Shown: positions 46,581-58,375, numbered from the stretch's first letter. The stretch is 64,000 nt of DNA from Meghimatium bilineatum (GCA_034231615.1 CM067317.1:17808264-17872263), one strand, 5' to 3'. The notes: generated by a model not told the origin, from the letters alone. Numbers and translations: made by a program.

Positions 46581-48262
46581 GCAAAGATAGAACTGAAGGA
46601 GTAAATTACATCATCTAAGTATCATTGCATGAGTTAGCAGAGGCTTGCAAGTTAACGATGTGCTAACGTTTAATACACACTGTTATGACAATTTGTCAAT
46701 CACGAAATTGCACACACATAAAAATCGCACTAATTGATTCGACCAAAAGGATTTTATTGAGGACATACCAAATCAGGCGACGAGAAAAAGAACGGTCCTG
46801 CTAACAATTTATATCATGATTCCTAATACGAAAATACAACGATAAATAACTGACAGATTAGAGCAACAAAAAGAGAAGCCTAGTATTATTATAATAGCAA
46901 ACAACATCAGCAATATATAATGAAAATAGACGAAAACTAATACTTTGTAGATGAACTCTATATCTATAGTTTCGCACGAACTCTTTACATTACCCGACGA
47001 TTGAAATCTATAATTCCAGGAACAGGCTAATTGATGAGTACAAAGATAACGACCGACCCATGAACATAGACTCACTGAAATAATAACCGCCTTGTTAAGT
47101 TATTATACTAACGATCTTATACAGATGGACGTATTAACATGGATGATGATAGTTGAGTAATGACTAGCGCTGAATTATGTTTAAAGTGTGGAGGAGTTGC
47201 ATCATTCGTAGACAACACTCTCTCTCTATCCCTGCACCGACAGTGTTCCAGTGGCAAGATAAATCAAGACGACTGAAGATGTACCAGGATGCAGTGGTTG
47301 ACCAAGTTGTTCTACGTGTCTCATAAAACCTGTGCGTTTCACAACTCTATGCTAGAAAGTGCATTGCAGTTCGTTGAATATCAACTGTTTCATCCGAGCT
47401 TACCGTAATATCCAGGTTTTGCATGCTTGGGTAAAAATGCCCTGTGTTTACCAAGTCTCTCGGTTACCTTCACCTGGTTTGGCCGGAATGTCAAAACCGT
47501 TACCGCGATGTGACCGCATCCGCATGCTAACAAATAAACGTATTAACATAATAACTTAAAGAATTATCCTCCACTGAAATTAAGAGTAATTTACTCATTA
47601 TTAATCGAATTGCAGACAAAATAAAACCAACCAACTAATTAACATAGACTACATGCCACATGGAATGTAATTACATGAACTTACTTTATATGGAAGCTAA
47701 CGAATTAGCATCGACTGAATGCTGAAACGGACTTAATTATAGTTCAATTAGTCGCACCGGTATGCTGTGTTCCAAAACAGCTAAATAATTCAACATATTC
47801 CGTTAATAATAGTACTGGGCAAACCGTGAAGGTGTGAGTTCTCTAATGATATTGGCTATTGTTATATCGGTGACAAGGATGCAACACTGATTTCAACTAA
47901 TCAGTTAGCTTTAATACTTCCACAAAGACTGACGGACACTGCGAGAATCTGACACTCAGAAATCAGCTGTGAGTAACAGCCCTCCTCATCTACTCGGGTT
48001 TCCTTTATTACTTTGTAATCACTAGCTTGTTGTCGCTGCTACTGAAAAACCTTTCTTCAGACGAGTCTCATTCTGGTCGCCTCTCGTGTGTAATTAGGAT
48101 TGAAGCTATTTCTAATTCGAGTACCCCATTCATTGGTAGAATAGTGAACTGTGGATGGTGAGACTAGTTTAGAACATTTTCATTACTGTCTGTGTGTGAG
48201 AGAGGGAGGAGGGAATAGAGAGAGAAGTAAATAAGATTAAGTAAGAATATTATATATTGAAT
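46581..48262. other. no recognisable feature
   Basis: About 1.7 kb without repeats or motifs; the longest frame is 88 codons on minus (46809-47075), with no domain. One of the few candidate single-copy stretches. Confidence 0.5.
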
Positions 48263-48267
48263 AAACG

Positions 48268-48545
48268 AGGAAGGCGGTAGCTTGCTTGCTATCATCGGGT
48301 TATAGCGTGCCAGGTTCGAAACCACCTCCGGACAAAAAATAAATAATCTGGTTGTGATTTCTCGCTGGACACTACCACTCCTCCAGTCGACTCAGCTGTA
48401 AATGAGTACCTGACGCATGAGTTAGGGGAGATAAAAACAGCAAGGAAGGGAACTGACCACCCCACCTAATAGTCTCTGCGGCTTAGTACATGAAGAGTTA
48501 TCTTCATCCCCGACGCCATATGCCATAGTACCTACCTTTACCTTT
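48268..48545 (+). mobile_element. tRNA-derived SINE, type 2, full-length-looking
   Basis: A-box region GGTAGCTTGCTTGCTATCAT, B box GGTTCGAAACC at 48313-48323, body GAACTGACCACCCCACCTAA and AAGAGTTATCTTCATCCCCG, and a 3' end in TACCTACCTTTACCTTTTTT. Same family as 21.37-21.67 kb in the other orientation. About 275 bp. Confidence 0.88.
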
Positions 48546-49220
48546 TTTAATTAATATAAATTTAAATATTATAGATTATAATATTATTTAAATATTATAC
48601 TATATAATGTCTTTTGAAGTTAAGGGATTACGTCATATGAGCAGTAATATCGGCAGGTGCATTGCCGCTTCGTTGTGATGGATGTAATATACATGGGATA
48701 GCTCGAGTACAGTGAAATTAATCCTTTACGTCTTTTTTTCCTTTGAAAAAAGTAGTGGAGAATCGAGTTCGTGCTCGCATGTTTGTAATTAACAAAATTA
48801 CATTTACCAGTTGCGTCACGAAAGGGATATGAACCATACAGCATGACTACATCTCATGTCTTCAAAATGATGAATATTAAAACACCCCAATATTGATTGT
48901 CCTTATTATGACACACAAACCAGACTCCGGGTCAAACTACGATTCCTGAAAAGGACAACATAAGACATTCGGCCAAAATATACGCCCAGATATAGCCACA
49001 TTAAAACGATTATGAGGTTGAAAGGACATAGCTCGATCCAACAAGATAATTCCATCAACAAACAAACAACATGATGAATATTGACTGTATCACTGGCAGA
49101 GATAAAGACAGTCTCTTAGTTTAACGGGAACCTATACACTGTCCTCTAGTATCAGTAACTGTTACTATCAAAATTATTGAAATGTCTTCATTAAAATCTG
49201 TGGAGACACCATTTTAATAT
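48546..49220. other. no recognisable feature
   Basis: AT-rich at 48546-48605 (ATAATATTATTTAAATATTA), otherwise plain. Confidence 0.5.
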
Positions 49221-49221
49221 A

Positions 49222-49378
49222 GGAGTGACACCAACAGTTTACCGCGACGACTGTTGTGTACCTTACTTGATTCATGTGACCAACAGTTTACAGCGACGAC
49301 TGTTGTGTACCTTACTTGATTCATGTGACCAACAGTTTACCGCGACGACTGTTGTGTACCTTACTTGATTCATGTGTC
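49222..49378. repeat. 49-bp minisatellite with palindromic core
   Basis: Three nearly identical copies of CCAACAGTTTACCGCGACGA, CTGTTGTGTACCTTACTTGA and TTCATGTGA. CAACAG and CTGTTG form a short inverted repeat in each unit. Confidence 0.95.
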
Positions 49379-49433
49379 GCATAGATAATATCGCATTGAA
49401 TAACACTATGAAATAAATATATCCTTTATTCAA

Positions 49434-49865
49434 GTATTGTCTATTTGCTTTGCCCGGTGAATGGTAGTTAACCGTTTATACACGCTCTGTTAAATGTAGG
49501 CGTGTGACCATCAGTTGTCGTTCCAATGCCAGTTGTGTTTTCTTGGTTACGTTGAGACCTTATGTTTTCAAGGTTATCTTGATGTTTTATATCTGCCGTT
49601 TTCGTGGTCTTCCTTTGGGTCCACATTCGGATATTCTTTTGTTGTATGCTCTTATTTGTATTTGGTTTTCGTACATTCTCATAAGGTGACCTAAACCTTT
49701 TATTTGCTGTCTTTAGATATTGTCAATATGTGATAGTGTAACTACTCTATTCCTAATTTCCTCCTGTCTTATTTTCTCTAGTAACCATTGCAGCTTTTCA
49801 CGTGCATTCCATTTCATATGCAACGATATTAATGAATGGGATATTAGTATTAACATAAAAGTATG
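49434..49865 (-). pseudogene. LINE-A 3' part
   Basis: TTTGCCCGGTGAATGGTAGT (tail), TTATCTTGATGTTTTATATC, GGTCTTCCTTTGGGTCCACA and CTCATAAGGTGACCTAAACC follow the 31.1-kb copy colinearly. The ORF remnant has stops and ends before the thumb motif. Confidence 0.82.
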
Positions 49866-49888
49866 TCATGTTAGATTTGATATTCTTT

Positions 49889-50140
49889 AAAACTGTTGTA
49901 GTTATTGTTGGCATGTAGTGTATCCGTAATCATCTACTTAATGGAAAGTTTAAACTATTGTAGCCACTTTTTGCATGTAATGAATCTGTGATGCTCTACT
50001 TAATGAAGTATTTTAACTGTTGTAGTCATTGTTTGTATGTAAGGATTTTGTGAGCATCAACCTATGGAAGTGTTGAAGTGTTGTAATCGTGTTCGCAAGT
50101 AATAAATCTGTCATCATCTACATATTGAAATGTTAAAAAA
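49889..50140. repeat. 62-bp degenerate minisatellite
   Basis: Four copies about 61-62 bp apart, each with AACTGTTGTAGT, a GCATGTAATGAATCTGTGAT-like block and CTACTTAATG. Confidence 0.85.
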
Positions 50141-50229
50141 TAGATTTCTGCCGTTTGTTTTTTTAGCTGGATAAGGACAATGAATAGTGATATTTTTACC
50201 TGCCATGAGATGAATAAGAAGGTTGAGGG

Positions 50230-50395
50230 AATTCAGTTACCTGTCACATCTCATATATGATTACATTTACCTGTCACATCTCATATATGATTACATTTAC
50301 CTGTCACATCTCATATATGATTACATTTACCTGTCACATCTCATATATGATTACAGTTACCTGTCACATCTCATATATGATTACAGTTATTCAGA
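50230..50395. repeat. 30-bp minisatellite
   Basis: Five copies of TTACCTGTCACATCTCATAT plus ATGATTACAT. The 67-codon frame over it (Tyr-Leu-Ser-His-Leu repeats) is an artefact. Confidence 0.96.
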
Positions 50396-50479
50396 AACCA
50401 TGTTAAAGTCGGATGTGTTTCTCTAAATGGCGCGATTATTGTAACCAAACTGCAAACCACGATACAACGTATTCTTTGC

Positions 50480-51245
50480 TTCGATCTTTTTTTACCAGAA
50501 AGTGAACAGGAACTACAAAGATGAATATATCAAGACGGTAGATTAAGTAATGAATATGGACTAGACATTAAAAAAATCATGATATTCAGCAATGTCATAG
50601 GAAAAAACATATCAAACATAAAAATACACGAAGAGAAACTAAAACAAGTTGAGCAAAATCAATATCTCGGTCACATAATTATAAATGATGACAGATGGGA
50701 AAAAGAGATTAAGAGGAGAATCGGAATAGCCAAAAGTACTTTCACCCACATGAGGAAAATACTAAAATATAATCAAATTACAAACGAGCTAAAATGAGAA
50801 TTATAAAATTCTACATCTGTTCTATATTAATGTATGGCTCAGAAACATGGACAATAAACAAAAAAATTATAAGACAGAAGTGATGCCTTTGAGATGTGGA
50901 TATATAGAAGAATAGGCAAAAAATTATGGAAAGAGAATAAAACTAACAAAGAAGTTCTAACAACAGTTCGTATCAAGAAAGAATTACTAAAGGAAATACA
51001 GACCACGCAAATACACTAGTTTAGACATATTGAAAGCGATGACACCTTGTTTGAAGAACTTACTTGAGGTTAAAGTCGAGGATAGGCGAGTTAGAGGTAG
51101 GAAGAGATACAAGTGGGAGAGTAGCATCAATAGATGGACAGGATGCAGTCTATCATAATGCAATGCCAAGACAAGAGACAGAGGGTGTCGGGGGGTATGT
51201 TGCAGCCAACCTTGGTTGCGGAGATGGCACTCCATAATGTTATGA
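50480..51245 (+). pseudogene. LINE-C 3' part: thumb to C-terminus
   Basis: ESEQELQ, then KIHEEKLKQVEQNQYLGHII, DDRWEKEIKRRIGIAKSTFT (50579-50797), YGSETWTINKK, FEMWIYRRIGKKLWKEN and KEVLTTVRIKKELLKEIQ in order, and GCSQPWLRRWHSIML-like tail residues. This is the complete post-palm part of a LINE ORF2, with a few stops and shifts. The catalytic domain is missing because of 5' truncation. Best LINE-C reference here. Confidence 0.88.
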
Positions 51246-51334
51246 TTATTTCTGTAATTCTAATGTCATAATTGTATCGTTAATGAAAATTCCCAATGTG
51301 TTTCAGGCACTATAACGTAGTTACAGATTGTGTC

Positions 51335-51450
51335 TCGGTCTGCTATGCTATTACATTCAATCTCCGCTGCATGACATTGTTCAGAAGGCAATGACAAACT
51401 ATTGAATGCATTTATATTACTTATAAAATCACTTCACAAAAAAAATGGTA
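51335..51450 (+). mobile_element. tRNA-derived SINE body, type 3
   Basis: TTCAGAAGGCAATGACAAAC followed by ATTACTTATAAAATCACTTC and an A-run matches the body at 56560-56625 (CTCAGAAAGCAATGGTAAAC). The tRNA-like head is largely lost. Confidence 0.55.
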
Positions 51451-51835
51451 TGCCCTTAACATGATATACTACCAAAAAACCGATGAGTGTTACATTAGTC
51501 AAGACCTATTCCAAATTATAAGGCGCGCGGATAATATCACGCATCTTGGCTGATTCTACAGATCAGTTGTTTGGTATTGTTTTCCTTGTGTATAACCATT
51601 GACTGCAAGTTACGGATCACTTTTCTTTGCGTATAATTTGTTTAACCATTCACTGAGAAGTTACAGATAACTGGGATCAGGAAAGATGAGAGATACAGTC
51701 CGTGGTGTGTATGTTCAGTCGTTGACCGTGTGTTATGTGCAACAAGAGAGGAAGATTACCATGTGTGAGAATGAGGCGTCTAAGAAGATCAGGAAACAAA
51801 ACATGAAATGATCGTGTGAGAAATTAAGAATTACA
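51451..51835. other. no recognisable feature
   Basis: It contains a small duplication around GTATAACCATTGACTGCAAG and TTAACCATTCACTGAGAAG; otherwise nothing. Confidence 0.45.
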
Positions 51836-51839
51836 GCGG

Positions 51840-52110
51840 AATATTGAAAAAGTGTCTGTGGTCAAATATATTGAACAAAAGAGACTGAAATGGTTCGTAC
51901 ACATGATGAGAATGAACACATTTTGACCAGCAGCAAGAACATACAACATGACTATGAAAATAAAAAGACGAAGGGTTAAATAAAGAAAATATAGGTTGAA
52001 GTAGTTTTCATTGTTCTGAGACGTCACAAAATTACTGCATATATCAAGCGACCAAGAATGACAAAGCCAAAAACAGGATGGCATTCAATCATTCGATGCC
52101 GGCATTAATC
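51840..52110 (+). pseudogene. LINE-E C-terminal scrap
   Basis: VVKYIEQKRLKWFVHMMRMN, then RTYNMTMKIKRRRVK, the same blocks as at 22.33-22.6 kb. Stops are present and the terminal QKQDGIQSF is decayed. Confidence 0.75.
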
Positions 52111-52309
52111 CTGCGACGACTAACATCCAAAGCAAGGAAAAGACAATAGATGCATGAATGGATGGATAGAAAGTTAATGTATTATATGTGACGCTAGAAT
52201 TCTATTTAAATTGATCGTGCCAGGTCAACTTCATTGGTAACGGATGTTGCCATTTGAGTTTAACGGAAAATAACGCTATTTATTATTGTATTCAGTATAC
52301 TACTGAAGA

Positions 52310-52470
52310 CGGACATGTTGGGCCATTGGCGCAACAAATGGCGACACAATTTGTTTCCATTTTCTGGACTACATTCTGCTGGAAATCTAATTGGACCATT
52401 GTTCTGCTAAAAGAGAGATCCAGTGGGAGTTTGAGAATGAACGCTGAAGAAGAAGTATTCCATATATATA
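52310..52470 (+). mobile_element. GAA-tailed SINE-like repeat, subfamily A copy
   Basis: GTTGGGCCATTGGCGCAACA, CTGGACTACATTCTGCTGGA, AGAGAGATCCAGTGGGAGTT and GAGAATGAACGCTGAAGAAG, the most complete subfamily A copy. Confidence 0.85.
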
Positions 52471-52980
52471 TATTGCTTATTAATGATGAGAGTGCTTATT
52501 ACAGTTATCATTTGTCAAATAAATGAGCATACAGTGTAATAGAGAAAGTCCGTGTGGGAATAACGTCTAACAGTAGTGTAACACAATTATACAATGAGAT
52601 AATCGAATGCTCTATGTTTACTAATAAAAATGACGGTCTGTAAGAAATCAAAATAATAGAAGATAGCTTGTCAAACATAAAAAGTAACCACGTGGCAACG
52701 GCATGAAATAAATATATTCTAAAAATGACAGTGAAAAAAATCTTGGCCTTGAAATTATAATTTGGTAAATGGAAATATGTTGTAACGTGTTAGCAACAGC
52801 GTTGATCAACCTATCAATATCTCTCACGAAATTAATTATTATATGAAGAAATATATTTTGAAAGGGTGATTAGGGTTTCAGTGTATTGAACATAGAAATG
52901 AAAATTAAGGTCAGAGTACAGAAATTAATAAAGAATAATTATACACAAATCGATACTTAATTGTCCTATTGGATTTTTCA
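52471..52980. other. no recognisable feature
   Basis: AT-rich DNA. Confidence 0.5.
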
Positions 52981-52984
52981 TTAG

Positions 52985-53165
52985 CTATCTATCTAATATA
53001 ATCTACTCCAATCCAATCTAATCCAATCTAATCAAATCCAATCGAATTCAATCCAATTCAATCCAATCCAATCCAATAGATTCATCCATGCATCCATCCA
53101 TCCAACCAAAAACCCACCCAAACCCACGCATCCATCCATCCATCCATCCATCTATCTATTTATCT
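52985..53165. repeat. (AATCC)n and (ATCC)n compound microsatellite
   Basis: TCTAATCCAATCTAATCAAA-type pentamers change to CATCCATCCATCC tetramers and end in CTATCTATTTATCTAT. Confidence 0.93.
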
Positions 53166-53620
53166 ATAAGCTGCAGCCCTTGTTTTCCATGCGGCGTTAT
53201 GGTGTTAGAAGTGTTCTCTGTGGATGACCTTCCTGTGTAAACTTTTCATAGTCAGACTTATCACATTTGTCCATTGTGAAATGTCTGTGGCCATGTATTC
53301 TTTGTCCATTAAATTTAGTTTTAAACAAACTGAGAACATGCACAGTCTTAAATTTGTTTTACTTAAACTGCAGATATATAAAGTGTTATTACAACAAAAC
53401 TGATTTCGTTGTAGTTGATTTATATCTTGTAAAACTACTGTCAAAATACTATACAGATATAGAATGATAGTTTATAACTCAATTTCATTTTTAGAACTCA
53501 ATCAGTATTTGCAGATCAAGCGTGTGTATTATGTTTAGTAGTTTTTGTACATAAATAGTACCTACTATGATAATCTTGCGCAAAACGATTATACTATTAA
53601 ACACATAGTGCATTTCGATA
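53166..53620. other. no recognisable feature
   Basis: Overlapping 79- and 66-codon frames at 53205-53467 show no domain. Confidence 0.5.
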
Positions 53621-53624
53621 CATC

Positions 53625-53815
53625 GAAACACGACTTTATAGTGCGATACTGGAAAATACTATGTTATAGTGCGGTACTGTGAAACACTATGTTATAGTGC
53701 GATACTGGAAAACACTATGATATAGTGCGATACTGGGAAACACTATGTTATAGTGCGATACTGCGACACATTATGTTCTAGTGCGATACTTCGAAACGCT
53801 ATGCTATAGTGCGTT
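53625..53815. repeat. 28-bp minisatellite
   Basis: Seven copies of TAGTGCGATACTGGAAAACA plus CTATGTTA, with small changes. Confidence 0.95.
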
Positions 53816-54765
53816 CTAAAACCGGTATCGTCCGGTTGCATCCAATATCTAAAAAAAGAAAAACAACTGTGCGAATCACAAACAAAATATAAAAATAATC
53901 TTGTATTGTTATTGTCATTGTGATTTTATAATTAATAGTTGCGCATACAAAACCCAATTCTAAACCGGCAACTTCCTGCCCTTTTGTAGACAAAATTTTA
54001 AATTGAATGCATAAAACACAATTTTGTGATTTTGTAAATGTGCATGTCAAGGTTCGCCATGTATGGTACTATCTCCAATTGTCATCTATAAATGTTTTAT
54101 CGAATTGTATGATTTAGTTTCCGTTTTTCTCGCATCTTTCCAAGAAAAATACATTGATGGGTGATATGTTAATGAGTAGCTGAAATATTGTAAATTAAAG
54201 CACTACACGAGTTTTAAGACACACTATAGGTTCAGCCTCTGTAATGTATTTGCAACTTGGCCTATTTACGGCAGTGGTTGCAATTATTATCCGCAACTCA
54301 ATGTGAAATGATACGTGATTTACTATTTATTGATTTTATCTTTATACCATTTTTTTCTTCAAATTGTAAACATTCACAAAATATGCCAAATGAAGTTATG
54401 ATCCTCATTACCTGCTGCTAATCAAAGATGGTCATACTTCAATATACGATATATACATAAATCGTATCTTAGTTATGTTATTACATGCGAATAATAACAG
54501 GTAACATTTTACAAAACGAATTTAATATTCAATATTCCATGACAATCTGTCGTGATATCACATAGTATCACATAGTTTTTGAGTTATAATTAATTTTGTC
54601 GCGAATACTTAATTTCTAAACCTAATATAAGAGTCTGCTAGATATTGAGTGTGGACGTAAAACAAACAATTATATTGATGGAGCCCTTCTTATAATCTAA
54701 CAAAAGTAGCAAAGAGTTATACGAACACGTGTGTCGTCTCTCTACTATATAAGTATTTGTATAAC
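53816..54765. other. no recognisable feature
   Basis: AT-rich DNA without motif or array. Confidence 0.5.
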
Positions 54766-54770
54766 TATAT

Positions 54771-55110
54771 GTACGAGGGCGAATTGAAAAGTTTTACCTC
54801 CAGAGCTATAACTTTGACAATAGTGCTTCTAGCAACGTGACAATTATGTGAAAATAATCTCTAAGAACGTGACCACCAGAAAATGTAATGTCATACGCCT
54901 GGAACGTGACGCATGTTCACAACAGGCATAAAATAACGACAATTGTATGGAAAAATGTCTGAAACAACGTAATGTGATGGAATTCCTGGTGGCGGAAGGT
55001 CGTGCGCCCACCGACGTGCATCTAAAAATGAATTCGGTATATGGTGACAACTATGTGGAGGTAAGTACTGTCAGGAGGTGGGGAGAGGCTGTAAAAGGCG
55101 CTGTGCTGTC
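54771..55110 (+). mobile_element. mariner-type transposon, 5' end only
   Basis: The left end TACGAGGGCGAATTGAAAAG, right after a TATG site, matches the terminal inverted repeat usual for many mariner elements. A frame starts at 54947 and reads KQRNVMEFLVAEGRAPTDVH, LKMNSVYGDNYVEVSTVRRW, the N-terminal helix-turn-helix DNA-binding domain of a mariner transposase. At about codon 50 the match stops and unrelated sequence follows. The catalytic Asp triad and the right terminal repeat are absent, so it cannot move. The frame is intact as far as it goes, which suggests moderate age. Confidence 0.8.
54947..55105 (+). pseudogene. mariner transposase N-terminus (truncated)
   Basis: About 53 residues of the paired-type helix-turn-helix region survive: FLVAEGRAPTDVHLKM forms the first helix pair and VYGDNYVEVSTVRRW the second. 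The frame stays open to 55214, but residues after GEAVKG are not transposase-like. The start is the first Met, about 175 bases inside the left end, as usual for mariner. Confidence 0.75.
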
Positions 55111-55535
55111 CTCTAATTGTACACAATATGTTATCTTTTCGTATCTTGTCATGCATCTATCTTTTCGTGTCGTTTTCATTTGGCCGCCCCTCCAATGCTC
55201 GGACCGGATTGACTAGCGTCACTGTGTGTCGACATGATTTAGAAACATTTAGTCTCTCTTGCGAAGTCTATTCTCTTTTCATCTGCAGCCTCCAAATTCA
55301 CGGACACGATCCCCAAAAAAGTTTAGCCAGAATGAGTACGAGCAGCTGTATTTCTGTTACCAAGGTGCACCACCAGTAGGTAATGTTGAGATCGTTGTTA
55401 TCTTTTAACCCTCAGTCCGCCGAGAGCCTTGCCATACCCTTTGCACATCAATCAACATCTGATCGGGACTCTGAGTCTACATACACTTGGATGGCTACTG
55501 GAACGGAGAGCGGAACACTAATGGGAGTGCCACGC
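55111..55535. other. no recognisable feature
   Basis: Slightly GC-richer DNA. Frames at 55128-55379 and 55487-55684 show no domain; the second overlaps a SINE. Confidence 0.45.
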
Positions 55536-55539
55536 GTGC

Positions 55540-55685
55540 TGTGACACTTGTTTATAATAAAAAAATCAAGAATCCTAGCGATCTACGTAAACAATACTCT
55601 TGCAAATACGACGGCACTAATCGGGTTCGAACCAGGAATTTCTTGAGCACAAAGGCTTGTTTAGTCCATGACCGTCTGCATTAGA
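55540..55685 (-). mobile_element. tRNA-derived SINE, type 5
   Basis: The minus strand reads GACGGTCATGGACTAAACAA (A-box-like) and CCTGGTTCGAACCCGATTAG (B box, complement at 55616-55635). It resembles a tRNA head but has no complete cloverleaf. Confidence 0.65.
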
Positions 55686-56235
55686 AGAAATATGTACATA
55701 ATTAATTAAGCCGTTTTTGTCACTATATGGTATTATTGTCGTGTGTCGCTGGTCACATTTATATACGTGGAATCGACTTGGATATTTTTGTCACGTGATT
55801 CCAGGTAAATATATATATATATATAGTGACAACAGAATCCACGATAATAATCTAGAAAAGAAACAAATGAAGGCCTAATAAAGTATATGCAGAGGTCTTC
55901 TATGGGGAAGGATATGCTTAGTCACTAAACCAGCGTGATAACTAGTAAGAGAACTACAAGAAAATAGCTGTGTCTAGCGTAATATGATTATAATATAAAC
56001 ACAAGCATGCGCCGGACATATGCTTGATATCAGGCAGTAAAAATAAATGGTTTTTCCCCCGTTGTCTCTATATAATTGACAGTTACTTCCAACATTATTT
56101 ATTTAATTTTCTTTAATGTTTTTTATGTTGTTATGGTTACGCTAAAGTATGCAGGGGTTTGAAGATGTATGACCATTGATAATGTCATTGATAAAGGAAG
56201 GAGCCGGAGGAGATAGCGTTCCACTTTGCTTTTGC
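55686..56235. other. no recognisable feature
   Basis: Includes a short TA run at 55808-55825; nothing else. Confidence 0.5.
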
Positions 56236-56242
56236 TGATCTA

Positions 56243-56400
56243 TTGTCTATTTTCTATCCTCAGGTGAATGATTTTGGATATAATAAGCACCTGCCGTTAA
56301 GCGTAAGGGTGGGGGGCTTCGGATGTAGTTCCAACGCCAGGTGTTTCGCCTTGGCTGCATTATGCCCATGTTCGCTCAAGGTTATCTTGATATTTTCAGA
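56243..56400 (-). mobile_element. LINE-A 3' tail
   Basis: CTATCCTCAGGTGAATGATT, CTGCCGTTAAGCGTAAGGGT and CAAGGTTATCTTGATATTTT match 31125-31265. It stops abruptly at 56400 (5' truncation). Confidence 0.85.
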
Positions 56401-56461
56401 GATGTATAGGATATGCTAGTGTATACAAGTGATATATCTTTAATATATATCTTCATACATC

Positions 56462-56665
56462 TATATGTCCGGCTCTGTGGAGGACTGGTACAAAGTGCGT
56501 CTGTGACGGCCAAGGTACCGAGTTCGATCACCGCCACAGGCAAATGAGCATCCTGACCGCTCAGAAAGCAATGGTAAACTACACATGTATTATAATTTCC
56601 TAGAACATCCTTACAGCCCAAAAAAAGGAGTTAATGGGAACGTCCACCTAAGAAGCTAGGTAATT
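56462..56665 (+). mobile_element. tRNA-derived SINE, type 3, fullest copy
   Basis: Head GGCTCTGTGGAGGACTGGTA, GTGCGTCTGTGACGGCCAAG and GAGTTCGATCACC (B-box-like, 56520-56532), then body CTCAGAAAGCAATGGTAAAC and an A-rich stretch near 56620. Partial copies lie at 17.04 and 51.34 kb. Confidence 0.75.
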
Positions 56666-57395
56666 TGGTTCAGTCTATAATCAATGAATTTAAAAAAAAT
56701 AGTAAATAGCAATCCGATAACTTCTAGAGGTTATCCAAAAACAAACCTGATCCACATTTTTGTCGGAAGTTCATTCTGTCTTCGCAAATATTTATCCCGA
56801 TCGCCCTCTTGGGGAAATAGATGCGCGTCTCTTCGTATTTGATGAATGACATATTTCCGATAACGTGGCCTGAAAACTGGATTCACCAATCCATATTGTG
56901 ACAAGACAGCGTTGGTGGAAGTGATTCGAATTAATGATAGTAAAGCGAAGAACAGGATGGTTTCTTAACTGTAACTAATGCTTCGTGTTTACACTTTTGG
57001 ATGAACTCCCTGGCTCCATAAAGCGAATTTTAGAATAAGGATATATTCTTGTTATGGTAACATTACGCAGGACGTACACGATCAGTGTCATACCACAGGG
57101 AACGCATTGGATGCGAACCACATAGTGTGAATCCACAGAGAAAATATATGAAATACAACAGTAATAACAAATAACTATATATACTAAACATGACGTGTAA
57201 CTGAGAAATGTCATCGGGTGCAGTGGTTCTCATTCTTTTGGGTTCGTGGTGCTATACTGACATTTATCATTTCCCGTGGTCCCATGGCGCCTATAAAGAA
57301 ATCTTTGCTTTTATTTACAAGTCTCCAAGGCTTTTAAAGCTTTATCGGTATTCTTCAACTGTGATTAATTATTAAACATGCATTCCGATATTGGT
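56666..57395. other. no recognisable feature
   Basis: No motif. Minus frame 56975-57214 shows no domain. Confidence 0.5.
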
Positions 57396-57399
57396 GATG

Positions 57400-58260
57400 T
57401 ATAGAGCCGTTTGTATAAGGACATCTTGTGTTCCACACAACTTGCTTTGCAGAGAAGGTCATGTGGAACAAATTGTCATTTCGTGAACAGAGTAACTGCG
57501 ACAATATTGTTGTGTGTGTATACATTTGTCTGTGTTATTTTTCCCACAGATATAAACCGGGTACATGTAATTCATTCGGTGTGAGTTCCTTTAGACGACC
57601 GTATCCTTGTTTTCATGACATGCTTAGTTCTGACTTGACCATTTTGTACAATTTGTTGACATTGTCGTGGCCCTGGCTATAGTTCCTGTTTTACTATCTC
57701 CCAAGTATTTTCATAAATTGATTTAGAAGCGACTATTTACTTCCTAAAGCGTTGAATTAACGGGACAGAGGGAGTTTTCCTCCTCCTTTTGTAAATGTGG
57801 CAGTATTTTTCATTACCTGGTGTGTCAAAATTAGCCGATATACATTGTGTAGTTTTTTTCTAGATAAGTCAACGATATTTTGTCTGTTGGTGTGAATGTG
57901 GTTGTCCTATATGGTACTTCGCATGGCTTGTAAGACTGATTTTGTATCACATAACCTTGTGAATATTTGGGATATGTAGTCTCGATTATTGAGTTTTTGA
58001 ACTTCTATGAGTACGGCAGTTTCATTTCCCCCTGAAACGTGTGCATTATATTCATGTGACACAGAACTGTTCGTACTTGGGTGTCGCATGGACACATAGT
58101 GTATTGTCAACTGCCCCCATTATTTGTGTCGTGTGTGGCTGATCCACATGAGCACACATGCGCGGCAGATATTTCTGGAATTTAGGCCCGACAGAACCGG
58201 CCTTTCCGCTGAAGATGAATGTGTCGGGCCATTTGTGCGAATAAAGCGTCAACACAACGC
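57400..58260 (-). pseudogene. possible LINE-H RNase H region
   Basis: Minus frame 57907-58110 reads NETAVLIEVQKLNN, then TRLCDTKSVLQAMRSTI. This resembles the E-x-x-A and TDSKSVLQAL motifs of an RNase H domain in jockey-type LINEs, with the first motif Asp changed by TDSK to CDTK. Minus frame 58052-58255 (GKAGSVGPKFQKYLP, ATPKYEQFCV) may be the stretch just before it. No other motif is clear, so this is a moderate call; it is opposite in strand to the LINE-H tail at 60.2 kb. Confidence 0.4.
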
Positions 58261-58375
58261 ATTTCCATTTCTGAACTACATTCTTCTGGAAATCTAGTAG
58301 GACTATTGATATGCTACAAGATAGATCCAGAGGGAGTTCGAGAATGAAATCTGAAGAAGAAGAAGAACAGGTCTT
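58215..58375 (+). mobile_element. GAA-tailed SINE-like repeat, subfamily A copy
   Basis: TGTCGGGCCATTTGTGCGAA, CTGAACTACATTCTTCTGGA, GAGGGAGTTCGAGAATGAAA and a CTGAAGAAGAAGAAGAACAG tail. Confidence 0.85.

Noticed and set aside
46809-47075. 88-codon minus frame as an exon
   Set aside because: Hydrophobic composition typical of AT-rich DNA, no motif.
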